Source: Friedmanniella sp. (lineage in GTDB: Bacteria > Actinomycetota > Actinomycetes > Propionibacteriales > Propionibacteriaceae). From it: a stretch of 18,880 nt of DNA. Location of the stretch: the NCBI GenBank assembly GCA_025964935.1, contig JAOPXW010000210.1, forward strand, positions 1-18,880, given 5' to 3'. Both the position numbers and the translations under genes were made by a program. The notes beneath the pieces are model-generated. The model was not told the DNA's origin, searched no databases, and was given only the letters and a program-made list of their open reading frames with translations. Shown one piece after another: positions 1-6,141 of this stretch (position 1 is the stretch's first letter; each line of letters begins with the position of its first letter).

Positions 1-71
1 CGGAACTCCGACTCCCCCGGCGCGTACGGCCGCTCCGACTCCGGACGGGCGCGAGCCAGGCGGGGGTCCAT
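1..71 (-). CDS. Partial 5' end of an unknown protein (runs off left edge)
   Basis: An ATG at 71 opens a frame that reads leftward without a stop to the window edge, giving about 23 codons that begin MDPRLARARPESERPYAPGE. The fragment is Arg/Pro/Glu-rich and too short to assign to a family. It follows the MarR gene on the same strand with a gap of 23 bases. It has its own TAGGTT -10 box exactly 6 bases before the ATG, so it may be leaderless and independently transcribed. The reality of the gene rests on the promoter spacing and the open frame only. Confidence 0.45.
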   Translation of the reverse strand, partial: MDPRLARARPESERPYAPGESEF

Positions 72-77
72 GTCGGC

Positions 78-83
78 AACCTA
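78..83 (-). promoter_or_regulatory. -10 box (TAGGTT) for the left-edge gene
   Basis: On the minus strand TAGGTT is followed by six bases and then ATG at 71. That spacing places the transcription start on the start codon, as in leaderless actinobacterial mRNAs. It lies inside a short CCTATAGG palindrome (80-87). Confidence 0.4.
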
Positions 84-94
84 TAGGAGAGGCC

Positions 95-547
95 CTACGG
101 CTCCCCGGGTTCGGTCCGGGCGATCACATCGGTGAGCAGGGCGTGCAGACCGCTGAGCTCGTCCCGGGTCATCCCCAGCCGCCGCATGATCGCGGGCGGG
201 ATCTCCAGCGCCTGCTCCCGCAGGGCCCGGCCGGCGGGGGTGAGGGTGACCTGCAGGGTCCGCTCGTCGTCGGCGTGGCGGCGCCGCTGGAGCTTGCCGC
301 CGGCCTCCAGCCGCTTGAGCAGCGGCGACAGGGTGGCGGGCTCGAGCGAGACCAGCTCGGCGAGCCGGCGTACCGACAGCGGCTCGTGCTGCCAGAGCGC
401 GAGCATCACGAGGTACTGCGGATGGGTCAGGCCCATCGGCTCCAGCAGCGGGCGGTACTCCGCGATCACCCGGCGGGAGGCCACGGCCAGCGCGAAGCAG
501 ACCTGGCTCTCGAGAGCGAGGACGTCGTCGGACGTGGTGGCGGTCAT
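95..547 (-). CDS. MarR-family regulator, OhrR-like
   Basis: This 150-aa protein aligns by eye with OhrR, the organic-peroxide-sensing MarR repressor. It has the N-terminal LESQVCFAL block with Cys17 at the place of the B. subtilis sensing Cys15, then PQYLVMLALW, the winged-helix recognition region LEPATLSPLLKRLE (about residues 68-81) and the wing DDERTLQVTLT. Tyr31 matches OhrR Tyr29. The Tyr corresponding to Tyr40 is His42, and the one near Cys+4 is Ala21, so the hydrogen-bond network around the Cys is altered. No ohr gene is beside it. Instead it is divergent from a 67-aa unknown protein with a palindromic operator between them. The ATG lacks a Shine-Dalgarno and probably starts a leaderless mRNA. 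MarR family is secure; peroxide sensing is inferred. Confidence 0.92.
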   Translation of the reverse strand: MTATTSDDVLALESQVCFALAVASRRVIAEYRPLLEPMGLTHPQYLVMLALWQHEPLSVRRLAELVSLEPATLSPLLKRLEAGGKLQRRRHADDERTLQVTLTPAGRALREQALEIPPAIMRRLGMTRDELSGLHALLTDVIARTEPGEP

Positions 548-553
548 GAGGCG

Positions 554-559
554 ATGATA
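554..559 (-). promoter_or_regulatory. -10 box (TATCAT) for the MarR gene
   Basis: Minus-strand TATCAT ends six bases before the ATG at 547. An overlapping TAGTAT (557-562) is an alternative. There is no Shine-Dalgarno upstream of the ATG, consistent with a leaderless transcript. The palindrome at 570-590 sits between the -10 and -35 positions of this promoter, which suits autorepression. Confidence 0.4.
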
Positions 560-569
560 CTATCTGTTT

Positions 570-590
570 GTGCACGAACAATTCGTACAC
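570..590. promoter_or_regulatory. Palindromic operator, probable MarR/OhrR binding site
   Basis: A 21-base inverted repeat has arms GTGnACGAA and TTCGTnCAC separated by three bases. The arms are perfectly complementary except for one internal position in each. It lies in the divergent promoter region, upstream of the regulator and over the expected start site of the small + strand gene (a TACTAT box lies at 558-563). Size and position fit a MarR dimer site controlling both genes. Binding is inferred. Confidence 0.65.
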
Positions 591-609
591 ATCGAACGGA
601 GGGAACGAC

Positions 610-813
610 ATGGCCAAGGTGGCTCGCGGCGAGGGTTTCTCGCTGCTCTGGCGGCTGGGGTGGAACATCGAGTACACCCTGCTGCACGCGGTCGGGCCGG
701 CGACGCTGGACGACGCCCGCGACCCTCGGGTGGCGATGGAGCGGGACTACGAGCGCCGCAAGGCCCTGCACCTGGCCAGGACCTCGCCGCCCTCCGCGGT
801 GGCCGCGGACTGA
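610..813 (+). CDS. Small unknown protein divergent from the MarR regulator (67 aa)
   Basis: ATG at 610 is chosen because GGAGGG (598-603) lies six bases upstream; an in-frame ATG at 568 would run through the operator. The product is basic/amphipathic, with no signal peptide or membrane segment. It contains an aromatic, hydrophobic block [19 protein letters not shown] (about residues 12-30), then a charged helix-like tail ([15 protein letters not shown]). I do not recognise a domain. It is probably the regulated partner of the OhrR-like gene, since the palindrome covers its expected transcription start. It is not Ohr/OsmC, which is about 140 aa with two conserved Cys; this protein has no Cys. 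Confidence 0.75.
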   Translation: MAKVARGEGFSLLWRLGWNIEYTLLHAVGPATLDDARDPRVAMERDYERRKALHLARTSPPSAVAAD

Positions 814-844
814 GGTCGGCCCGAGCGCCGTCGGCGGACGGGCC

Positions 845-874
845 TTCACCGCGGACGCCGGGTCTCAGTAGGCT
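845..874 (+). promoter_or_regulatory. Promoter for pgi
   Basis: TTCACC (845-850) and TAGGCT (869-874) are separated by 18 bases, a reasonable sigma70-type pair. The start would fall near 881, giving a leader of about 30 bases that contains the GAGGGA Shine-Dalgarno before the ATG at 912. Confidence 0.45.
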
Positions 875-911
875 TCGGCGTGCCAGTGACCGCGAGGGAG
901 ACGAGGGACCG

Positions 912-2588
912 ATGAGCGACCCAGTAGATGCCACGACCACCCCGGCCTGGGCGGCACTGACCGCGCGGCACGAGCGCTACCACCCGGACCTGCGGGCAGC
1001 CTTCGCCTCCGACCCCGGTCGGGCCGAGACCTTCACGTTCGCGGCCGCGGATCTCAACGTCGACCTGTCCAAGAACCTGCTCGACGCCGATGTCCTGGCC
1101 GAGCTCGTCGCGCTGGCCGAGCAGGTCGGTCTGGCGGCCCGCCGGGACGCCATGTTCTCCGGTGAGCACATCAACGTCACCGAGGACCGGGCGGTGCTGC
1201 ACACGGCCCTGCGCCAGCCGTGTGGGACGAGCCTGGTGGTGGACGGGACCGACGTCGTCCCCGCCGTCCACGAGACCCTGGACAAGGTGTACGCCTTCGC
1301 CGAGAAGGTCCGCAGCGGCGCCTGGACCGGGGTGACCGGCAAGCGCATCGAGACCATCGTCAACATCGGCATCGGGGGCTCCGACCTCGGACCCGTGATG
1401 GTGTACGAGGCCCTCAAGCCCTACGTCCAGGACGGGCTGGAGGCGCGATTCGTCTCCAACATCGACCCGACCGACGTGGCCGAGAAGACGGCGGGGCTGG
1501 ACCCCGAGACCACGCTGTTCATCGTGGCGTCGAAGACCTTCACCACCCTGGAGACCCTGACCAACGCCCGGCTGGCCCGGACCTGGCTGCTCACGCAGCT
1601 GCGCGCGGCCGGGGCGATCGGGGACTCCGACGCCGACGCCAAGCCCGCGGTGGCCAAGCACTTCGTGGCCGTCAGCACCGCGCTGGCCAAGGTCGCAGAC
1701 TTCGGCATCGACCCGGAGAACGCCTTCGGCTTCTGGGACTGGGTCGGCGGGCGCTACTCCGTCGACTCCGCGATCGGAACCTCCGTCGCGGTGGCCATCG
1801 GGCCGGAGAACTTCGCCGACTTCCTGGCCGGCTTCCACGCCATCGACGAGCACTTCCAGCAGGCCGACTTCGCCGAGAACGTGCCGGTCCTGATGGGCCT
1901 GTTGAACATCTGGTACGTCAACTTCTTCGGCGCCCAGACCCACGCCGTGTTGCCGTACGCGCAGTACCTGCACCGCTTCCCGGCCTACCTCCAGCAGCTG
2001 ACGATGGAGTCCAACGGCAAGGGTGTGCGCTACGACGGGACCCCGGTCACCACCGACACCGGCGAGGTGTTCTGGGGGGAGCCGGGCACCAACGGCCAGC
2101 ACGCGTTCTACCAGCTGATCCACCAGGGCACCCGCCTGATCCCCGCCGACTTCATCGCGGTGGCCAACCCGGCGCATCCCCTGACCGACAGCGGCAGCGA
2201 CGTGCACGAGCTGTTCCTGGCCAACTTCTTCGCCCAGACGGCGGCGCTGGCCTTCGGCAAGACCGCCGACGAGGTGCGGGCCGAGGGCACGGCCGAGGCG
2301 ATCGTGCCGGCCCGGGTCTTCAGCGGCAACCGGCCCACCACCTCGATCATGGCCCCGGCCCTGACCCCGTCGGTGCTGGGTCAGCTGATCGCGCTCTACG
2401 AGCACATCACCTTCGTACAGGGTGTGGTCTGGGGCATCGACAGCTTCGACCAGTGGGGGGTCGAGCTGGGCAAGCAGCTCGCCCAGCAGGTGACCCCGGC
2501 GGTGGCCGGCGACGAGCAGGCCCTGGCCCAGCAGGACTCCTCCACCCAGGCCCTGATCCGCTACTACCGGGCCAACCGCACGGCCTGA
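912..2588 (+). CDS. pgi: Glucose-6-phosphate isomerase
   Basis: This 558-aa protein interconverts glucose-6-phosphate and fructose-6-phosphate in the cytoplasm (glycolysis/gluconeogenesis). Length and motifs match the full-length PGI family. They include [18 protein letters not shown], the phosphate-binding [10 protein letters not shown] (residues about 152-161), [42 protein letters not shown] with the catalytic Glu366, [18 protein letters not shown] with His397, and the C-terminal [19 protein letters not shown] with Lys521. ATG at 912 is preceded by GAGGGA. It appears monocistronic, with its own promoter upstream and a strong hairpin terminator about 37 bases after the stop. Confidence 0.99.
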   Translation: MSDPVDATTTPAWAALTARHERYHPDLRAAFASDPGRAETFTFAAADLNVDLSKNLLDADVLAELVALAEQVGLAARRDAMFSGEHINVTEDRAVLHTALRQPCGTSLVVDGTDVVPAVHETLDKVYAFAEKVRSGAWTGVTGKRIETIVNIGIGGSDLGPVMVYEALKPYVQDGLEARFVSNIDPTDVAEKTAGLDPETTLFIVASKTFTTLETLTNARLARTWLLTQLRAAGAIGDSDADAKPAVAKHFVAVSTALAKVADFGIDPENAFGFWDWVGGRYSVDSAIGTSVAVAIGPENFADFLAGFHAIDEHFQQADFAENVPVLMGLLNIWYVNFFGAQTHAVLPYAQYLHRFPAYLQQLTMESNGKGVRYDGTPVTTDTGEVFWGEPGTNGQHAFYQLIHQGTRLIPADFIAVANPAHPLTDSGSDVHELFLANFFAQTAALAFGKTADEVRAEGTAEAIVPARVFSGNRPTTSIMAPALTPSVLGQLIALYEHITFVQGVVWGIDSFDQWGVELGKQLAQQVTPAVAGDEQALAQQDSSTQALIRYYRANRTA

Positions 2589-2625
2589 CCGGCTGGGGCC
2601 GACCCCGTACGCCGCCCCGACGTGA

Positions 2626-2660
2626 GCAGGGCCCGCAGGCCGACGGCCTGCGGGTCCTGC
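2626..2660. terminator. Strong hairpin terminator after pgi
   Basis: A 16-base-pair stem (left arm starting GCAGGGCCCG, right arm ending CGGGTCCTGC) closes a three-base GAC loop. The only imperfection is one G-U pair. It lies between the convergent ends of pgi (2588) and the minus-strand gene ending at 2691, so it can serve both. There is no long U-tract, as is usual in high-GC actinobacteria. Confidence 0.85.
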
Positions 2661-2690
2661 TGTTCCTGCGCTTGGGTGCCGGGCACCGGC

Positions 2691-3458
2691 CTACAGCTCC
2701 GGGCCCTCGGACCGCAGCTTGTCCACTTCCTGCATCGCCTCGCGCAGGTCGGTGAGCCAGCTGTCGGCGTGCTCCCCGACCAGCTTGACGGCCCAGGACA
2801 GGGCCTCGGAGCGTGACCGGGCCACACCGGCGTCGACCAGGGTGTCCAGGACCTGCCGCTCGGGCTGCCGCAGCCGCGTCATGACCGGCACCGAGATGTG
2901 GGTGAAGAGGGCCTCGACCTCGCCCAGTCGTGCGCCCCAGGAGACCTTGCGCCCGTAGCGGGCCTGGGCCTCCTCGGCGATGGCCATCCGGGCGGCACGG
3001 CTGTCGGCCCGGAACCGGCTGATCCGGCCCTCGGCGGCCGCCGGGTCGGTGGCCTCGTCGGCCAGGGTGCCGATGACGATGATCTCCTCACGGTCCACCG
3101 CCACGCTGACCTCGGCGAACCAGTCGCTGGGCAGCCGACCGGTGAACCAGGCCTCGGCGTCCTCCGCCGGAGGCGTGTCGACGTTCTGCCAGCCGCCCGG
3201 ACGACCGAAGCCTCGGCCGCCGCGCGGTCCGCGACGACCGCCGGGGCCGAACCCGCGTCCACCGTCCTCGTCCTCCTCGGGCCGGCCGCGCCGGCCGCGA
3301 GGACCGCCGCCCGGGCCGTGTCCCTCTCCCTCGTGGTCCTCGGGTCGGCCGTGCCGCCCGCGAGGTCCGAAGCCGGGGCCGTGGCCCTCGACGTCGTGCT
3401 CCCCGCTGCCGCCGCGATGGCGTCCTCGGGGTCCTTCTTCGTGGGTAGTCCACTTCAT
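2691..3458 (-). CDS. Unknown protein with Arg/Gly/His-rich repeat N-terminus and RHH-like C-terminus
   Basis: The product is 255 aa with no function I can assign. Residues 1-90 are low complexity (Gly, Arg, His, Glu, Asp, Pro) with a 21-residue tandem unit at about 24-44 and 45-65 (EGHGPGFGPRGRHGRPEDHE and EGHGPGGGPRGRRGRPEEDE), then a degenerate RGG-like third part. Residues 100-190 are an ordered alpha/beta-looking region (WFTGRLPSDWFAEVSVAVDR). The tail contains LDTLVDAGVARSRSEALSW, which resembles the helix-turn-helix part of ribbon-helix-helix DNA-binding proteins. The ATG at 3458 has a strong AGGAGA (3465-3470), unlike most starts here. Upstream are three TGTAA repeats, suggesting dedicated regulation. 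A nucleic-acid-binding role is a guess. Confidence 0.85.
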   Translation of the reverse strand: MKWTTHEEGPRGRHRGGSGEHDVEGHGPGFGPRGRHGRPEDHEGEGHGPGGGPRGRRGRPEEDEDGGRGFGPGGRRGPRGGRGFGRPGGWQNVDTPPAEDAEAWFTGRLPSDWFAEVSVAVDREEIIVIGTLADEATDPAAAEGRISRFRADSRAARMAIAEEAQARYGRKVSWGARLGEVEALFTHISVPVMTRLRQPERQVLDTLVDAGVARSRSEALSWAVKLVGEHADSWLTDLREAMQEVDKLRSEGPEL

Positions 3459-3484
3459 GATGGTTCTCCTTCTGGAATCACTAC

Positions 3485-3504
3485 TTACATGATTACACCT
3501 TACA
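3485..3504 (-). promoter_or_regulatory. Triple TGTAA repeat in promoter of the Arg/Gly/His-rich gene
   Basis: On the minus strand TGTAA occurs three times at 7-8 base spacing (3504-3500, 3497-3493, 3489-3485) in an AT-rich pocket 27-46 bases before the ATG at 3458. The surrounding DNA is far more GC-rich. The block could be a regulator site, or it could overlap the promoter -10 element (TAATCA-like). Confidence 0.4.
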
Positions 3505-3522
3505 AGAAGCGGACAAGAGTCA

Positions 3523-4221
3523 CTATTCCCGCGGTCCGGATCCGGCCCGGAGGGCGTCGACCACGCCGGGCTCGGGCGGGCCGAGGACCGGCTCGCGGCG
3601 GCTGAGCAGGTCGATGACCGTCTTCACGCAGGCCACCTGGTCGCGGGCGGCCCCGCGGCGCCAGGCCCGGGCGTTCCGGCGCGCGGTGTGGTCCCCGACC
3701 CCCGACGCACGCAGGCCGAGCCGGCGGGCGGTGGCCACCGCCCGCGGCAGGTGGTAGTCCTGGGTCACGACCACCAGGTCGGTGACCCCGAAGATGCGGC
3801 GGGCCCGGACGCAGGAGTCGTAGGTGTCGAAGCCGGCGTGGTCGAGCACGATCCGCGCTGCGGGGACCCCGGCGCCGACCAGGTAGTCCCGCATGGCCTC
3901 GGGCTCGTTGTACTCCACGGCCATGTTGTCGCCCGAGACGAGGATGACCTGCACCGTGCCGGCGTCGAGGAGCCGCTGGGCCAGGTCCAGCCGACCGGCC
4001 AGGAACGCCGACGGGGTGCCGTCCGGGTTGACCTGGGCGCCCAGCACGAGGGCCACCGGAGCGGGTGGCACGTCGGTCTCGGTGAACAGGTGCCCGGCGG
4101 CGGTCCGCCGGACGAACAGCACCGCACCCCCCACGGCGACCGCGGCCGCCAGGGCCGCCACCCCGGGCAGGGCGGCACCGATCAGGGCCCAGCGGCGGCG
4201 CGTACGCGGTGTCCCCAGCAC
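3523..4221 (-). CDS. SanA/YdcF-type (DUF218) membrane-anchored protein
   Basis: A single N-terminal membrane segment (about residues 12-34, LIGAALPGVAALAAAVAVGG) is followed by the DUF218 fold: APVALVLGAQV, LDAGTVQVILVSGDN, YNEPEAMRDYLVGAGVP, LDHAGFDTYDSCVRARRIFG and VVTQDYHLPRAV. The YNEPEAMRDYL and HLPRA motifs are closest to SanA, which in enterics affects envelope permeability and vancomycin exclusion. The catalytic role of the family is not settled. I chose GTG at 4221 (232 aa) because TACCCT lies exactly six bases upstream, giving a leaderless start. A longer GTG start at 4269 adds 16 residues. The gap to the downstream gene is 64 bases and has its own regulatory-looking sequence, so the two are probably not one operon. 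Confidence 0.9.
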   Translation of the reverse strand: MLGTPRTRRRWALIGAALPGVAALAAAVAVGGAVLFVRRTAAGHLFTETDVPPAPVALVLGAQVNPDGTPSAFLAGRLDLAQRLLDAGTVQVILVSGDNMAVEYNEPEAMRDYLVGAGVPAARIVLDHAGFDTYDSCVRARRIFGVTDLVVVTQDYHLPRAVATARRLGLRASGVGDHTARRNARAWRRGAARDQVACVKTVIDLLSRREPVLGPPEPGVVDALRAGSGPRE

Positions 4222-4227
4222 CTCACC

Positions 4228-4233
4228 AGGGTA
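4228..4233 (-). promoter_or_regulatory. -10 box (TACCCT) for the SanA-like gene
   Basis: Minus-strand TACCCT is followed by six bases and then GTG at 4221. It supports the shorter start and a leaderless transcript. Confidence 0.4.
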
Positions 4234-4396
4234 GACACCGGACCCTGTCGACGACCTGGGGAAGGCCACCGGACGGAGCCGCCGACAGTGTCAGTGGCGG
4301 GGTCGAGACTGGCCTCAGCCGGCCAGGAGCGTCGGACCGTGACGGGATCAGCTGGGTGAGACGGGCACGGGGCCGACCGGGCCAGGGGCGGCCGGG

Positions 4397-4402
4397 CACA
4401 AT
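4397..4402 (+). promoter_or_regulatory. -10 box (CACAAT) for the Nei-like gene
   Basis: CACAAT is followed by six bases and then the GTG start at 4409, whose position is fixed by the catalytic proline. No Shine-Dalgarno precedes the GTG, so a leaderless transcript is likely. Confidence 0.45.
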
Positions 4403-4408
4403 GGCGAC

Positions 4409-5197
4409 GTGCCCGAGGGAGACACGGTCTGGCGTTCCTGCCAGCGCCTCAACGAAGCCCTGGGTGGCCACGTGCTGACCCGCTCGGAGTTCCGGGTGCC
4501 CCAGCTGGCCACGACCGACCTCACCGGGGCCCTGGTCCGCGAGGTGGTGTCCCGGGGCAAGCACCAGCTGTTCCGCTTCGACAACGCGTTCACCCTGCAC
4601 ACCCACTTCCGGATGGAGGGCAGCTGGCGGATCTATCCGCGGCCCCAGGCCTGGAGCGGGGGCCCGGAGTGGCAGGTGCGGGCCGTGCTGGCCACCGCGG
4701 GGCACCACGCCGTGGGCTACCGGCTGCCCGTGGTCGAGCTCGTCCCCACCGTCGAGGAGCACACCGTCGTCGGTCACCTGGGACCCGACCTGCTGGGCCC
4801 GGACTGGAGCCAGAGCGAGGCGCTGGCCCGGCTGGGTCGCGACCCGGACCGGACGATCGGAGAGGCCTTGCTGGACCAGCGCAACCTGGCCGGCATCGGC
4901 ACGTTCTACCGGGCCGAGCTGCTCTTCCTCCAGGGCCTGCACCCGCGCACCCGGGTCGGCGACGTCGCAGACCTGCCCCGGGTCGTGCACCGGGCCAAGC
5001 AGCTCCTGTACGCCAACCGGTGGCGGACCGAGCAGACCACCACCGGCGACCTGCGCAACGGGCGCCGCACCTACGTCTTCGAACGGGCGCAGCTGCCCTG
5101 TCGCCGCTGCGGCACCCTGATCGAGACCGAGGAGTTCGGTCCGGTGACCCAGGAGCGACGCAGCTACTGGTGTCCGCGCTGCCAGCCGGCCCGCTGA
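4409..5197 (+). CDS. Fpg/Nei-family DNA glycosylase (endonuclease VIII-like)
   Basis: This 262-aa base-excision repair enzyme removes oxidised bases and cuts the abasic strand. The start is certain: GTG-CCC-GAG gives Met-Pro2-Glu3-Gly, with Pro2 the Schiff-base nucleophile once Met is removed and Glu3 the acid. Lys51 (SRGKHQLF) matches the conserved beta-hairpin lysine. The helix-two-turn-helix region is LLDQRNLAGIGTFYRAELLF (about 154-174). The C-terminal zinc finger has Cys231/Cys234 and Cys255/Cys258. The MPEGDTVW opening favours the Nei branch over MutM/Fpg (MPELPEVE); mycobacterial Nei proteins look similar. It converges with the methyltransferase gene, with only eight bases between stops. 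Confidence 0.96.
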   Translation: MPEGDTVWRSCQRLNEALGGHVLTRSEFRVPQLATTDLTGALVREVVSRGKHQLFRFDNAFTLHTHFRMEGSWRIYPRPQAWSGGPEWQVRAVLATAGHHAVGYRLPVVELVPTVEEHTVVGHLGPDLLGPDWSQSEALARLGRDPDRTIGEALLDQRNLAGIGTFYRAELLFLQGLHPRTRVGDVADLPRVVHRAKQLLYANRWRTEQTTTGDLRNGRRTYVFERAQLPCRRCGTLIETEEFGPVTQERRSYWCPRCQPAR

Positions 5198-5205
5198 CCG
5201 AGGAC

Positions 5206-6072
5206 CTAGGAGCCGACCGGGGCCGCGGTGGCGGGCGGGTCGCTGCGGCGGACGGCGCGGAGCACAGCGTCGCTGATGACGACCCGCTCACCCTCGGGGT
5301 TGACGGCCGGCCGCTGTTGCTCGGCGGCCACCTCGATCCGCCAGCGACGGCCGTCGAGGCGGGCGCCGACCTCCTCGGCCGTGTAGAACATCTCCGGCAC
5401 CCGGGGCCGGTTGACCGTCGTCTCGAGGTCGTGCGGGTGGTGCCCGACGATCAGCAGGGTGCCGCCGGGCGCGACCGCGGCGGCCAGGGTCTGGTGCACC
5501 GCCGCGAGCTCCTCCGGCGGGAAGTGCAGGAAGTGGGCGCTGACCAGGTCGTACCGGGGTGGCGAGGACCACGACCTGATGTCGGCCTGCTCCCAGGTGA
5601 TGCGGGCGGCAACCTCGCTGCCGGCCGCGGCGGCGCGTTCGGCCGACCGGGCCAGGCCGACCGCGGAGAAGTCCAGGCCCGTCACCGTCCAGCCCTGGGT
5701 GGCGAGCCAGATGGCGTCCGCACCCTCACCGGAGCCCACGTCCAACGCGCGGCCCGGCGACAGGGCGGCCACCTGCTCCACCAGCCGTAGGTTGGGCTGT
5801 CCGCTCCAGACCGACTCGCTGGCGCCGTAGCGGTCGTCCCAGAACGCCTCGGTCATCATCTCGGCGACGTGCTCGGCTCCCCCGTGGTCGTGGGTGTGCC
5901 CCACCACGGGCTCCGCGTCGGGCAGTCCGGTGCTCGGAGCCGACTCGTCCGGGCGGTCCGGGTGCTCGGACTGGGGCTGGGGCGCAGCGTGCTCGTGCTC
6001 GTGGTGGGGCGCGGCGGGCTTGCTCGCCGCCGTCGACGCGGGGTCAGGACCGGGGCCGGAGGAGGACGTCAT
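5206..6072 (-). CDS. Class I SAM-dependent methyltransferase with His-rich N-terminal extension
   Basis: The 288-aa product has a Rossmann methyltransferase core from about residue 74. It contains TEAFWDDRYGASESVWSGQP, motif I ALDVGSGEGADAIWLA (109-124), the acidic end of beta-2 in VTGLDFS, VSAHFLHFP, and GGTLLIVGHH. The substrate cannot be predicted; the FWDxRY...W.G.PN opening is common to small stress-type or tellurite-type methyltransferases. The first 70 residues are disordered-looking and rich in Ala, Pro and His (HHEHEH at 23-28, HTHDH at 59-63), possibly binding metal. An internal Met73 would remove this extension. The gene lies 69 bases after the debranching-type gene on the same strand and may be cotranscribed with it. 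Confidence 0.92.
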   Translation of the reverse strand: MTSSSGPGPDPASTAASKPAAPHHEHEHAAPQPQSEHPDRPDESAPSTGLPDAEPVVGHTHDHGGAEHVAEMMTEAFWDDRYGASESVWSGQPNLRLVEQVAALSPGRALDVGSGEGADAIWLATQGWTVTGLDFSAVGLARSAERAAAAGSEVAARITWEQADIRSWSSPPRYDLVSAHFLHFPPEELAAVHQTLAAAVAPGGTLLIVGHHPHDLETTVNRPRVPEMFYTAEEVGARLDGRRWRIEVAAEQQRPAVNPEGERVVISDAVLRAVRRSDPPATAAPVGS

Positions 6073-6141
6073 GACCCCACCCTGCTGCGCGGGCCGGCGG
6101 CAGGCAAGCCGCTCGGCCCGCAGACCCGGGGCGGCTCCGGC

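Noticed and set aside
846..2405. Long minus-strand open frame opposite pgi
   Set aside because: It is the antisense of a clear PGI. The product is Gly/Val/Asp/Gln-rich with no domain; such frames arise from GC-rich third positions.
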